DNA of 17,804 nt, from contig CAIJXO010000060.1 in NCBI GenBank assembly GCA_903824735.1, positions 1 through 17,804 on the forward strand. The letters run 5' to 3'. Within the stretch, counting starts at the first letter, position 1. The number at the start of each line of letters is the position of its first letter. A program made the translations under genes and the position numbers. The notes beneath the pieces are model-generated. The model had not been told where the DNA came from, made no database searches, and saw only the letters and a list, made by a program, of their open reading frames with translations. The stretch is from an uncultured bacterium (GTDB lineage Bacteria > Patescibacteriota > Minisyncoccia > Phycocordibacterales > GWA1-40-21). This document shows positions 7,808 through 14,855 of the stretch, piece by piece.

Positions 7808-7816
7808 TTATCCACA
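7808..7816 (+). promoter_or_regulatory. Single perfect DnaA box
   Basis: TTATCCACA matches the TTATNCACA DnaA box exactly, in the 78-nt divergent region between pgi and the KilA-N gene and touching the latter's -35. One such match is expected about every two windows of this size by chance, so its regulatory role is unproven. Confidence 0.35.
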
Positions 7817-7817
7817 G

Positions 7818-7845
7818 TTGCACGTCCAAAGAACGCTGATAGAAT
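7818..7845 (+). promoter_or_regulatory. Promoter of the KilA-N/nuclease pair
   Basis: TTGCAC (7818-7823), 16-nt spacer, extended -10 TGATAGAAT (hexamer 7840-7845). The GTG start follows 7 nt later, giving a leaderless transcript. Confidence 0.65.
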
Positions 7846-7852
7846 TATAGAA

Positions 7853-8677
7853 GTGAAAAAGATAAACACTCAAGGGCTGCAAATATACACCTTTACTCAA
7901 AATGAAAATGACTACATTTCACTTACTGATATTGCTCGGTATAAAAATGCCGAAGAGCCTAAAGATGTGGTCAAAAATTGGACCAGAAACTACAGCACTA
8001 TAGAATTTTTAGGTACTTGGGAGAAGATAAATAACCCTAATTTCAAAGGGGTCGAATTCGATGCCTTTAAGTCAAAAGCTGGAGAAAATTCATTTGTTTT
8101 ATCGCCTCAAAAGTGGATAGAGCAGACCAACGCCATAGGACTTATCTCTAGGTCAGGCAACGGGGGTGGAACGTTTGCTCATATGGATATAGCATTTGAA
8201 TTTGCCTCCTGGATTTCGGCGGAATTTAAGTTGTATTTGATTAAAGAATTCCAAAGGCTAAAAATCGAAGAAAATGATCGACTGGCGATCGGTTGGAACG
8301 CTAAGAGAATGCTTACAAAAATAAATTACAAAATTCACACCGACTCAATTAAAGAGAATATTATTTTACCGCAGAAATTATCTATCATGCAATCTACGGT
8401 TGTCTATGTGAGTGAAGCCGACGTCTTAAATGTCGCTCTTTTTGGTTTTACCGCTAAAGATTGGAAATTGAAGAATAAAGATAAAGAGGGTAATGTGCGT
8501 GATTACGCTGATGTCTACCAATTAGTTTGTCTGGCTAATTTGGAAAGTCTAAATGCTGAGTTTATTAAAATGGGGATGACGCAGGGTGAAAGATTGCTAA
8601 AGCTGAACGAATCAGCTATTGTTCAGATGAAGTCACTTCTGACAAATAACACGGTTAAAAAATTAGAAAAATTATGA
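7853..8677 (+). CDS. KilA-N domain protein
   Basis: A 274-residue protein with GTG start, chosen because the -10 hexamer ends 7 nt before it and no earlier in-frame start is seen. Residues about 10-136 form a KilA-N domain, a DNA-binding module common in phages and large DNA viruses: YISLTDIARY (21-30) at the front and the typical GGTFAHMDIAFEFASWIS (105-122), then a helix EFKLYLIKEFQRL. The remaining half (about 137-274) is helical with no domain I recognise. It overlaps the next nuclease gene by 4 bp (ATGA), so the two are translationally coupled and may act together. The domain points to a phage-derived origin. Its exact job, whether antirepressor, regulator or nuclease partner, cannot be read from the sequence. 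Confidence 0.88.
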   Translation: MKKINTQGLQIYTFTQNENDYISLTDIARYKNAEEPKDVVKNWTRNYSTIEFLGTWEKINNPNFKGVEFDAFKSKAGENSFVLSPQKWIEQTNAIGLISRSGNGGGTFAHMDIAFEFASWISAEFKLYLIKEFQRLKIEENDRLAIGWNAKRMLTKINYKIHTDSIKENIILPQKLSIMQSTVVYVSEADVLNVALFGFTAKDWKLKNKDKEGNVRDYADVYQLVCLANLESLNAEFIKMGMTQGERLLKLNESAIVQMKSLLTNNTVKKLEKL

Positions 8678-10260
8678 CCATATCCAAAACCGATTTTATC
8701 CTCTGGCGCGAATGTCCGCATAATACTTGGGTCAAAAAGAACAAGCCCGAGGTCTATAATGCCTTTGAAATCTCTGAATTTGAGAAAAGTCTGGGTGAAA
8801 TTGGTAATGAAGTGGAGCTTGTCGCCAGAAAAATGTTCCCCGGTGGTTTCTTGGTGGAAAAAAGAAGTGCTGGCGCCCAGGAGTTGACGCAGACACTGCT
8901 TGCCGAAAAGAAGCCGGTCATTTTCCAAGCTGTATTTGCAACCGATAAATTCATGGCCGCTTCGGACGTCTTGAGGTGGAATGAAAAGGAAGGCGCTTAC
9001 GATATTTATGAAATTAAAATGTCCTCAGCCGGACTTGATGGTGAAGAAGTCGGCAAAGAGATCAAAGATGAACAATTTGAAAACGACTTAGCCTTTCAGG
9101 CGAATGTGGCGGCAATGGTCGGCTTGAAAATTGCTAAGAAATTTCTGATTCGTTTGAATAAAGATTATGTGCGAAAAGGGGAGCTTGATCTCACGCCCGG
9201 TGCTTTATTTATTATTGAAGACAAAACAGAGACAATCGATAAATTAATGCCGTCCGCGCTTGTCGATATGGAAAGGGCCCACGCATTTCTATCGCAAAAA
9301 AACCAACCCAAAGGCCCATGTGACTGCTACTACACTGGCCGCGGTTCGCATTGTACTTCTTTTACCTATCTCAATCCGGAGGTGCCTAAATATAGCGTCC
9401 ACGATCTGAATCGAATTGGGAATAGTAAAAAAGCCTTGAAATCTTTACTCGATGAAGGGATTTTGACTTTAGATCAGGTGCCCGATGAAGATGAACGCTT
9501 GAAGCCAAGTAAAATCAAAAAGCCCGGTGAAGAGGCGCGTGAGGGCGTGCCGCGCAAATGGAATCAAGTAAAAGCTTATAAGGCCAATGAACCGATTATC
9601 AATCTCGAAGCTATTAAGACCGAATTAAATTCGCTAAACTTTCCGCTTTATTTTTTGGATTATGAAACTTGGCCAAGAGCGATACCACCTTACAGCGGTT
9701 ATCGACCATATCAGCAAATCGTTTTTCAGTACTCGCTGCACGTCTTAGAAAGTCCTGAGGTCGAGCCGGTTCACAAGGAATTTTTATACTTTGATGGTGA
9801 TCCCGCTGAAAAAATTGTCGCGGCCCTGCGTAGTGATATTGGCAATGTCGGAACGGTAATTTCTTGGCATAAACCCTTTGAAAACTCGCGTAACAAGGAA
9901 CTGGCTGAAGCAGTACCAGTTCAGTTCAACTTTTTACACGATTTAGTGAAGCGCACTTATGACCTGAAAGATATTGTCGAAAATCAGCATTATGTGCACC
10001 CGGGTTTCCTTGGGCGTTCCTCAATCAAGAAAGTTTTGCCAGTTGTCGCCAAGCTTACGGGTCGTGAGCAGGAATTGGACTACAAAAAACTTGGTGTCAA
10101 AAATGGTATGGATGCGATTGAGGCTTATCGTCAAATCAAAGAAGGGGAATTAGTCGGTGAAGCTAAAGAGCAAAAGGCCGAACAAATGCGTGCGTATTGT
10201 AAACTTGATACTTATGCTATGTATGTCATTTGGAAGTTTTTTTATGATTTAGTGAAGTAA
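8674..10260 (+). CDS. DUF2779 protein: Cas4/RecB-like nuclease plus DEDDy exonuclease
   Basis: A 528-residue protein with two apparent nuclease modules. The N-terminal part (about 1-230) has PD-(D/E)XK features, Asp98 in AASDVL and EIK (Glu113, Lys115), plus Cys14, Cys216, Cys218 and Cys227, arranged like the cysteines that hold the Fe-S cluster of Cas4/AddB-type nucleases. The C-terminal part (about 320-528) has FLDYETWPRAIPPY (Asp329, Glu331), SWHKPFENSRNKEL and YCKLDTY (Tyr508, Asp512), the DEDDy 3'-5' exonuclease layout of DUF2779. Such proteins are common in CPR genomes and their role is poorly known; DNA repair or defence is plausible. The start overlaps the KilA-N stop by 4 bp. The Fe-S and catalytic assignments are inferences from residue spacing. 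Confidence 0.87.
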   Translation: MTISKTDFILWRECPHNTWVKKNKPEVYNAFEISEFEKSLGEIGNEVELVARKMFPGGFLVEKRSAGAQELTQTLLAEKKPVIFQAVFATDKFMAASDVLRWNEKEGAYDIYEIKMSSAGLDGEEVGKEIKDEQFENDLAFQANVAAMVGLKIAKKFLIRLNKDYVRKGELDLTPGALFIIEDKTETIDKLMPSALVDMERAHAFLSQKNQPKGPCDCYYTGRGSHCTSFTYLNPEVPKYSVHDLNRIGNSKKALKSLLDEGILTLDQVPDEDERLKPSKIKKPGEEAREGVPRKWNQVKAYKANEPIINLEAIKTELNSLNFPLYFLDYETWPRAIPPYSGYRPYQQIVFQYSLHVLESPEVEPVHKEFLYFDGDPAEKIVAALRSDIGNVGTVISWHKPFENSRNKELAEAVPVQFNFLHDLVKRTYDLKDIVENQHYVHPGFLGRSSIKKVLPVVAKLTGREQELDYKKLGVKNGMDAIEAYRQIKEGELVGEAKEQKAEQMRAYCKLDTYAMYVIWKFFYDLVK

Positions 10261-10271
10261 CAACCTCACCC

Positions 10272-10310
10272 GGCATCAGAATGCCACCCTCTCCTCAACT
10301 GAGGAGAGGG
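10272..10310. repeat. Double-hairpin palindromic element upstream of uppP
   Basis: Hairpin GGCAT-CAGA-ATGCC (10272-10285) followed by a perfect 10-bp stem CCCTCTCCTC / GAGGAGAGGG with AACT loop (10287-10310), 12 nt after the nuclease stop. The CCTCACCC...CCCTCTCC style resembles dispersed palindromes known from many genomes. It has no T-tract, but could protect or end the upstream mRNA. Confidence 0.75.
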
Positions 10311-10341
10311 TCGATTACTCGGTGTTATCATATTCTTGTGA

Positions 10342-10347
10342 TAAGAT
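10342..10347 (+). promoter_or_regulatory. Probable extended -10 of uppP
   Basis: TGATAAGAT with its hexamer 6 nt before the uppP ATG. The inverted repeat TTATCA (10325-10330) / TGATAA (10339-10344) overlaps it and could be an operator. The -35 is weak. Confidence 0.45.
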
Positions 10348-10353
10348 TATTGC

Positions 10354-11121
10354 ATGACATTTTTTCAATCCGCAATTTTGGGTTTAGTTCAAGGGCTCAC
10401 TGAATTCATCCCAGTTTCATCAACCGGCCATCTTATACTTTCTCGCCAGCTTTTGGGCTTGCCCCTTGCTGGTTCAATTTCCTTTGACGCGATTTTACAG
10501 CTCGCCACTGCCGTCGCTTTGATCTGTTATTTCTGGCACGATATTTGGAATATAATTTCTTTCAAAAACAAGAATCTAATTTTGCCACTCATTATCGGTA
10601 CTATTCCAGCTGTTGTGCTCGGCCTGCTTCTTGAATCCTACATGGATACATATTTCCGCGGCACACACGTCGTCGCAATCGCGCTTGTGGCCGGGAGTAT
10701 ACTTTTCTTTTTTGCAGAAAAATTTCTTAAAAATAATTCTTACCCAACCGGCGTTACAATTAAAAAAGGTTTAATGATTGGTCTATTTCAATGTCTTGCA
10801 CTTGTCCCCGGTTTTTCTCGTTCGGGCGCGACTATCTCCGGTGGACTTTTTAATCGCCTCAGTCGCGAGGACGCCGCGCGGTTTTCTTTTTTACTTTCGA
10901 TACCAATCATCCTCGGTACCGGCCTCAAAAAACTTTTAGATATTTATCAAGGTGGGGAACTAGCCACCCTCGAGCACTCCCTCTTCATCGCCGCTATCTT
11001 TGCCTTTATTTCTGGCATTCTCGCTATCCATTTTCTACTCAAATTCCTTAAAAATCATTCGCTGAACTACTTTGGGGTTTACAGAATTTTACTTGCAGTT
11101 GTGATTTTGATTTGGCTATAA
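10354..11121 (+). CDS. uppP: Undecaprenyl-diphosphate phosphatase (UppP/BacA)
   Basis: Integral membrane phosphatase that turns undecaprenyl diphosphate into the monophosphate carrier for peptidoglycan and other envelope polymers; overproduction gives bacitracin tolerance in other bacteria. The 255-residue length is typical. It carries both family signatures: QGLTEFIPVSSTGHL (13-27, Glu17 in the catalytic region) and LVPGFSRSGATISGG (150-164, Arg156). About eight hydrophobic segments cover the whole length. The ATG follows a -10-like hexamer by 6 nt. It is a single-gene unit between a palindromic element and a pair of inverted repeats. Identification is firm. Confidence 0.96.
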   Translation: MTFFQSAILGLVQGLTEFIPVSSTGHLILSRQLLGLPLAGSISFDAILQLATAVALICYFWHDIWNIISFKNKNLILPLIIGTIPAVVLGLLLESYMDTYFRGTHVVAIALVAGSILFFFAEKFLKNNSYPTGVTIKKGLMIGLFQCLALVPGFSRSGATISGGLFNRLSREDAARFSFLLSIPIILGTGLKKLLDIYQGGELATLEHSLFIAAIFAFISGILAIHFLLKFLKNHSLNYFGVYRILLAVVILIWL

Positions 11122-11129
11122 GAGGGCAC

Positions 11130-11204
11130 AACCCCCTTAATCCCCCTTATCAGGGGGAAATCGGAACGGCCCTCCCCTGATAAGGGGAGGGTTGGGAGGG
11201 GTTT
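11130..11204. repeat. Inverted pair of palindromic repeats downstream of uppP
   Basis: Copy A has CCCCCT (11142-11147), TATC loop, AGGGGG (11152-11157). Copy B has CCCTCCCCT (11170-11178), GATA loop, AGGGGAGGG (11183-11191), then TTGGGAGGGGTTTT. The copies are in opposite orientation, so the whole segment can also fold as one long hairpin, with the run of T after copy B giving a plausible uppP terminator. Copy B belongs to the same family as the repeat inside the phosphorylase gene. Confidence 0.85.
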
Positions 11205-11265
11205 TAAAGTAAATAACCGGAATCCGCTTATTCCTAGGCCCGTTTCACCATCACTCCAATTTTCC

Positions 11266-11294
11266 TTGACTTTTACACCCAATTGTGCTATACT
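11266..11294 (+). promoter_or_regulatory. Sigma-70 promoter of GC-rich cassette 2
   Basis: TTGACT (11266-11271), 17-nt spacer, TATACT (11289-11294) with extended TG at 11286-11287. It shares the -35 and spacing of the cassette 1 promoter and predicts a leader of about 44 nt. Confidence 0.88.
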
Positions 11295-11304
11295 GATAAA
11301 CAGA

Positions 11305-11325
11305 TAACAGCCCTGTAAGCTGTTA
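11305..11325 (+). promoter_or_regulatory. Leader hairpin of cassette 2
   Basis: Perfect 7-bp stem TAACAGC / GCTGTTA with a 7-nt loop, near the predicted 5' end of the mRNA and 8 nt before the GGAGG. It may stabilise the 5' end or control ribosome access. Confidence 0.65.
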
Positions 11326-11344
11326 GTCTGCTGGAGGATTTCAG

Positions 11345-11521
11345 ATGAATCGCAACTTGAAAATGGCGGGTCTGGTTCTGTTCTATATGGTGGGCGTCTC
11401 CCTGATTGATGCATTCGTTCTTGGCTTCAAGACCGAATGCAGTCACATCGTCAGCGGTGCCCACGACGCGATAGTCGTCGGAATCGGAGCGCTGGCCTAC
11501 AAGTTCATCACCGGGAAATAG
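11345..11521 (+). CDS. 58-residue two-helix membrane microprotein, GC-rich, unknown function
   Basis: I do not recognise this protein. A perfect GGAGG (11333-11337) stands 7 nt before the ATG. The product begins MNRNLKMAG, then a hydrophobic segment at about 8-28, a short loop with KTECSHIVSGAHD, a second weaker hydrophobic segment at about 41-55 and the tail KFITGK. This size and layout suit a small membrane protein; phage holins and type I toxins look similar, but nothing specific supports either. By hand count 34 of 60 bases in 11461-11520 are G/C. It lies between uppP and the convergent exonuclease gene with its own promoter, leader hairpin and terminator, matching cassette 1 in design. 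Confidence 0.82.
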   Translation: MNRNLKMAGLVLFYMVGVSLIDAFVLGFKTECSHIVSGAHDAIVVGIGALAYKFITGK

Positions 11522-11523
11522 TC

Positions 11524-11580
11524 GACCCACCCTGGGCGGCAGGACAAGAGTTCTGCCATTCGCGGTGGGTCTTGTTCTAT
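11524..11580 (+). terminator. Two-tier terminator of cassette 2
   Basis: Outer stem GACCCACC (11524-11531) with GGTGGGTC (11564-11571). Inner stem GGCAGGAC (11538-11545) with GTTCTGCC (11550-11557), one G-T pair, closing AAGA. A 6-nt by 6-nt internal loop separates the tiers. The tail TTGTTCTAT reaches to 9 nt before the stop codon of the convergent exonuclease gene. Confidence 0.87.
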
Positions 11581-11588
11581 CTAAATTT

Positions 11589-12167
11589 CTACCCAAACAA
11601 CGTATGTGTAATCGCTGAATCAGACTTTTTCTCCCAGTGCGAGGTATCAAGTTTTATATCTTTGATCTGTCCAGTGTCTTTATCTTTATATTTCAAAATG
11701 CCGTTTTTTAAAGCATATTCATAAACTTCTTTCGTAATTTTCACATCCTCCACGCAGTATTCCTTTACTTTATCTTTCAGGCCCTGCTTCCACCAGGTCA
11801 TCGCTTCAAGCCCATTACTAATTTTCTTGCGACCCAAAGTAGCCTCGGCAACAGTATCAAGTTTAATACGGCGACCAAGGGACTTTTTAATTTCGTCGAG
11901 AATATCTAAGCTCTGTATTTTGGTCAAATCACCACTGTAAAAACTATTTAAAACTGGAGTATCAAAGCCGTTATTATTGTAGCCAATCAAAAGATCCGCT
12001 TTTTCGAGGATGGGCCACAGATTTTTTAATTCGCTTTCTTCATAGGTTGAATATTTATCGGTCTCGCTATCGTAAATAGAGACGACATAAATATTGGGAA
12101 ATATTTGCTTTGACCCATCGTTGACGATGAGGCCGTCGGTTTCAATATCAAAGATTATTTTACGCAT
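11589..12167 (-). CDS. DEDDy-type 3'-5' exonuclease (RNase H fold, YprB-like)
   Basis: Predicted 3'-5' exonuclease of 192 residues with the RNase H-like fold. The motifs are FDIETDG (Asp7, Glu9), GYNNNGFDTPVL (62-73, Asp69) and EYCVEDVKIT (Tyr137, Asp141), in the order expected for the DEDDy family. The WWKQGLKDKVKEYC segment before motif III is typical of YprB-like stand-alone exonucleases. Substrate (DNA or RNA) is unknown. The start ATG lies inside the end of hisS, overlapping by 13 nt, so it is the second gene of a hisS operon and is probably translated by coupling. The gene ends beside the terminator of cassette 2. Confidence 0.87.
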   Translation of the reverse strand: MRKIIFDIETDGLIVNDGSKQIFPNIYVVSIYDSETDKYSTYEESELKNLWPILEKADLLIGYNNNGFDTPVLNSFYSGDLTKIQSLDILDEIKKSLGRRIKLDTVAEATLGRKKISNGLEAMTWWKQGLKDKVKEYCVEDVKITKEVYEYALKNGILKYKDKDTGQIKDIKLDTSHWEKKSDSAITHTLFG

Positions 12168-13447
12168 GATTTAAGAGTTTCAAGAGTGGCCGCCTTTTCT
12201 TCACCCGACTTTAGATTTTTGACTTTAAATTGACCTGACTTCATCTCATCCTCACCAATACAGATAATATTTGGAATCTTTTGCTTGTCGGCGGTCTTGA
12301 TTTGATCGCCAATCTTGCGACCGGAGAAATCAATCGCCACTTTTACACCATCTTCACGCAGTTTCTGCGCAATTTCTTGGGCGTATTCATAATAGTCTTT
12401 CTTCATGACGCAAATGTAAAGCTCGGCTTCTGGCTTGTAAGCGGGGAGGATTTTGTAAGTTTCGAGAATGTTCTTGATAACGACATCACCCATACCAAAG
12501 CCGACAGCGGGCACCTTTTCGCCGCCGAAGATTGAAAGTAAATTATCGTATCTCCCGCCGCCAAATACCGCACGGCTATTTTCCGGATTTTTGTCGAAGA
12601 CTTCGAAGACAATGCCGTCATAATAATCAAGACCACGCATCAGTGTCTGATCGAAGACGGTATTAGTGATGCCAAGTTTCTCAAGTCTAGCCATGACCTC
12701 TTTTAGTTCATCGATCTTTTCAACTACTTCCTGACTCTTTGGTAATTTAGCGACAAATTCCTCAAAATTCTTGGAATTAATGAGGGTTAAAAACTCGGTA
12801 GCTTTACCAGGGATGACTTCCTCAATTGAAAGATCGAAATCCTGTTTGCTGATTTTTTGTTTCTTGTCGATCAGCTTGGAAATCTTGTGTGCGGTTTCTT
12901 CGTCGAGGGACATAAGATCATTTAAAATATAGTTCATAATCTTTCGGCTATTCAGACGAATTTCAAAATCGGCATCCTTTAGTCCAAACTCACGCATAAT
13001 CTGCGAAGCCATGGAAATAATTTCGATTTCGGCTTCAGCGCCCACGCAGCCAAAAATATCGACGTTCAGCTGCCAATGCTCGCGGACGCGACCTCTTTGG
13101 GGTTTTTCATAGCGGAAAAGATTGGGAATCGAATACCAGCGAAGGGGGAAAGCGAGTTCTTGTTTTTTAGCAGCCACCATACGAGCTACGGTGGGGGTCA
13201 TTTCGGGACGTAAAGTAACTTGGCGCTCACCACGGTCGGTAAAAGTATAAGTTTGCTCATTGACGATTTCTTCACCAGACTTGGCGCGATAAAGCTCAGC
13301 CGGCTCAAGTACCGAAGCGCCGTATTCATTATAGCCAAAAGATTCTGCCACTTTACGCATTTTGCCGAAAAGGTAATTCTGCGTGGACATATCCTCGGGG
13401 TAAAAGTCTCTAACGCCTTTATATGGTTCTGTGCTAATATCTTTCAT
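12155..13447 (-). CDS. hisS: Histidyl-tRNA synthetase
   Basis: Class II aminoacyl-tRNA synthetase that charges tRNA-His. The start at 13447 (MKDISTEPYKGVRDF) gives 430 residues, the normal length; a longer reading upstream would add 39 residues with no homology and cross the promoter. Motif 1/2 regions contain TLRPEMTPTVAR, then LFRYEKPQRGRVREHWQLN. The histidine-specific MRGLDYYDGIVFEV and motif 3 GGGRYDNLLSIFGG with AVGFGMGDVVI follow, then a C-terminal anticodon-binding alpha/beta domain (about 335-430). The Thr commonly seen in the family's DYYTG is Asp here. It is divergent from truB and co-transcribed with the downstream exonuclease gene. Confidence 0.97.
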   Translation of the reverse strand: MKDISTEPYKGVRDFYPEDMSTQNYLFGKMRKVAESFGYNEYGASVLEPAELYRAKSGEEIVNEQTYTFTDRGERQVTLRPEMTPTVARMVAAKKQELAFPLRWYSIPNLFRYEKPQRGRVREHWQLNVDIFGCVGAEAEIEIISMASQIMREFGLKDADFEIRLNSRKIMNYILNDLMSLDEETAHKISKLIDKKQKISKQDFDLSIEEVIPGKATEFLTLINSKNFEEFVAKLPKSQEVVEKIDELKEVMARLEKLGITNTVFDQTLMRGLDYYDGIVFEVFDKNPENSRAVFGGGRYDNLLSIFGGEKVPAVGFGMGDVVIKNILETYKILPAYKPEAELYICVMKKDYYEYAQEIAQKLREDGVKVAIDFSGRKIGDQIKTADKQKIPNIICIGEDEMKSGQFKVKNLKSGEEKAATLETLKSCVK

Positions 13448-13456
13448 AAGCGTAAT

Positions 13457-13462
13457 TGTATA
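13457..13462 (-). promoter_or_regulatory. Extended -10 promoter of hisS
   Basis: Minus-strand TGCTATACA with the hexamer 9 nt before the hisS ATG, in the 21-nt gap to truB. It predicts a start site 1-3 nt from the start codon. The -35 would lie inside the truB coding start. Confidence 0.6.
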
Positions 13463-13468
13463 GCAAAA

Positions 13469-14206
13469 ATGAAAAAAGACCAAATATTGAAAAAGGTTCT
13501 CATGCTTGATAAAAGAGTCGGGGAAACACCTCTCGAATGTCTGAATCGTTTTAAAGAAGATCATCCTGAGTATAAGGACGAGAAAATGACTTATGCTGGA
13601 CGTTTGGATCCACTCGCAAGTGGGGTGCTTTTGGCATTAGTTGGTGAAGAGTGTAAGCATAAAGATAAGTATCTAGGTTTTGATAAAGAATACGAATTAA
13701 CCGTTTTGTTTGGAATTTCAACAGATAGTTTGGATGTACTCGGAATGGTTGAAGAAACAAAGGCCGGAGCGCTCGAGTATTTTGGTAATTATAAAGAAAA
13801 AGATTTTAAAGATTTAATTCGGAAATTTGAGAAAACTTTTCTACAGAAATATCCAAAGTATTCTTCGCCAGCGATTGCTGCGGGAAGTGAAGAGGGTTTA
13901 CCAGAAAAAGAAGTCACAATCAAGAAAATAGATTTTGGTTCTTTTGGTTTTGTCTCAAAAAAATATTTGAAAGAGTATGTCTTGGAATCAGTGTTTAGTG
14001 TGAAAGGGAACTTTCGCCAGAATATGATTTGGACCAAGTGGGAGCAAACTTTGGAGAAATTTCCGGACAATAATCTACCGACTTTGACTTTGAAGGTAAG
14101 CTGTACCGGTGGTACTTATATGCGCGTCTTGGCCGAGAATATCGGAAAGGAGGTTGGCCTACCAACCTTGGCTTTACGAATCAAAAGAACGCGAGTTTGC
14201 CGATAA
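13469..14206 (+). CDS. truB: tRNA pseudouridine-55 synthase, short form
   Basis: Makes pseudouridine 55 in the T-loop of tRNAs. The start at 13469 (MKKDQILKKVLMLDKRVGETPL) gives 245 residues. Catalytic Asp47 lies in TYAGRLDPLASG (41-52). FGISTDSLDVLG (81-92), YPKYSSPAIA (128-137) and the C-terminal CTGGTYMRVLAENIG (212-226) are family motifs. There is no PUA domain. The protein stops at RTRVCR, where relatives usually read RTRVG followed by a few more residues; this could be natural or a small terminal change. It is divergent from hisS with only 21 nt between starts. Confidence 0.93.
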   Translation: MKKDQILKKVLMLDKRVGETPLECLNRFKEDHPEYKDEKMTYAGRLDPLASGVLLALVGEECKHKDKYLGFDKEYELTVLFGISTDSLDVLGMVEETKAGALEYFGNYKEKDFKDLIRKFEKTFLQKYPKYSSPAIAAGSEEGLPEKEVTIKKIDFGSFGFVSKKYLKEYVLESVFSVKGNFRQNMIWTKWEQTLEKFPDNNLPTLTLKVSCTGGTYMRVLAENIGKEVGLPTLALRIKRTRVCR

Positions 14207-14237
14207 AATAGGTCCGATTTATACACTTTTTTCCGCT

Positions 14238-14265
14238 TTGCTTTGGCTTCGAAATCTGCTATACT
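14238..14265 (+). promoter_or_regulatory. Promoter of the RRM gene
   Basis: TTGCTT (14238-14243), 16-nt spacer, extended -10 TGCTATACT (hexamer 14260-14265). Unlike most ordinary genes here it leaves a leader of about 58 nt before the ATG, AT-rich at its 3' half and without an SD. A leader of this kind could carry cold-shock-type control. Confidence 0.75.
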
Positions 14266-14330
14266 CTTCTTGTCTAAGATGTTTTGTTAGGTCGCTTCTC
14301 TAGATAAATTTAATCAATAGTAAAAATTAC

Positions 14331-14651
14331 ATGGCAAAGAAACTATACGTAGGTAACTTGTCTTATAACACCACTGACGCTTCTCTAAAGGCTGCTTTTG
14401 CACCTTTGGGCGAGGTTGAATCAGCTAGCGTTATTACTGACAAGATGACCGGACGATCAAGAGGTTTCGGTTTCGTGAATATGGTCAATGATGCGGAAGC
14501 AGAAGCGGCTATAGAAAAGATGAACGGAGCTGACTTGGAAGGTAGAAAGCTTACAGTAAACGAGGCAAAGCCTCTTTCTGAAAGACCTCCAAGAAGAAAT
14601 TTTGATAATCGTGGTGGTGGAGACAGAATGGGAGGTGGTTCAAGATACTAA
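14331..14651 (+). CDS. Small RNA-binding protein with one RRM and a Gly-rich tail
   Basis: Single RNA-recognition-motif protein of 106 residues, like the glycine-rich RRM proteins of cyanobacteria and other bacteria often linked to cold shock or mRNA handling. RNP2 is LYVGNL (5-10) and RNP1 is RGFGFVNM (44-51), both with the aromatic residues needed for RNA stacking. The tail (about 83-106) has RRNFDNRGGGDRMGGG, an RGG-like low-complexity end. It has its own promoter and a strong intrinsic terminator, so it is a monocistronic, probably highly expressed gene. The exact RNA target is unknown. Confidence 0.94.
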   Translation: MAKKLYVGNLSYNTTDASLKAAFAPLGEVESASVITDKMTGRSRGFGFVNMVNDAEAEAAIEKMNGADLEGRKLTVNEAKPLSERPPRRNFDNRGGGDRMGGGSRY

Positions 14652-14681
14652 TTTCTCACAAATCTCTAAACAATCTCTCGA

Positions 14682-14722
14682 CAAGCTCGAGACAGGGAAG
14701 CAGGCCTCCGAGCTTGCTTTTT
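14682..14722 (+). terminator. Intrinsic terminator of the RRM gene
   Basis: CAAGCTCG (14682-14689) pairs with CGAGCTTG (14709-14716), followed by a run of six T. TCTCGA (14676-14681) / TCGAGA (14687-14692) offers an alternative upstream hairpin that overlaps the first arm. Confidence 0.85.
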
Positions 14723-14855
14723 TGTAATATAATGGTATCATTCTCAACTGGTTCTGATCTTTCGCATTTGAATAATTTCAGGTTAATTTAACGTTTTAAA
14801 CCACAACGTCGTAACAATTTCCCAGGCTAGCCGCTTGGGGAGAGGAGAAAGAAAC
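14723..14855 (+). promoter_or_regulatory. Leader region of GC-rich cassette 3
   Basis: AT-rich stretch between the RRM terminator and the first ORF. TATAAT at 14728-14733 is a possible -10 but lacks a matching -35; no promoter as clear as those of cassettes 1 and 2 is seen. Hairpin CCCAGGC (14821-14827), loop TAGCC, GCTTGGG (14833-14839) sits just before the SD AGGAG (14843-14847). Confidence 0.55.

Noticed and set aside
13220..13468. N-terminal extension of TruB by 83 residues
   Set aside because: It runs antisense through hisS and has no homology; MKKDQILKK at 13469 is the natural family start.
13448..13564. 39-residue N-terminal extension of HisS
   Set aside because: It crosses truB antisense and the hisS -10; MKDISTEPYKGVRDF at 13447 is the typical HisS start.
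14109..14303. 64-residue frame after truB as a frameshifted continuation
   Set aside because: It passes through the RRM promoter and has no TruB-like sequence beyond EFADKI.
14728..14733. TATAAT as a firm promoter for cassette 3
   Set aside because: The matching -35 position reads CCTCCG inside the RRM terminator stem; listed only as a possibility within the leader.
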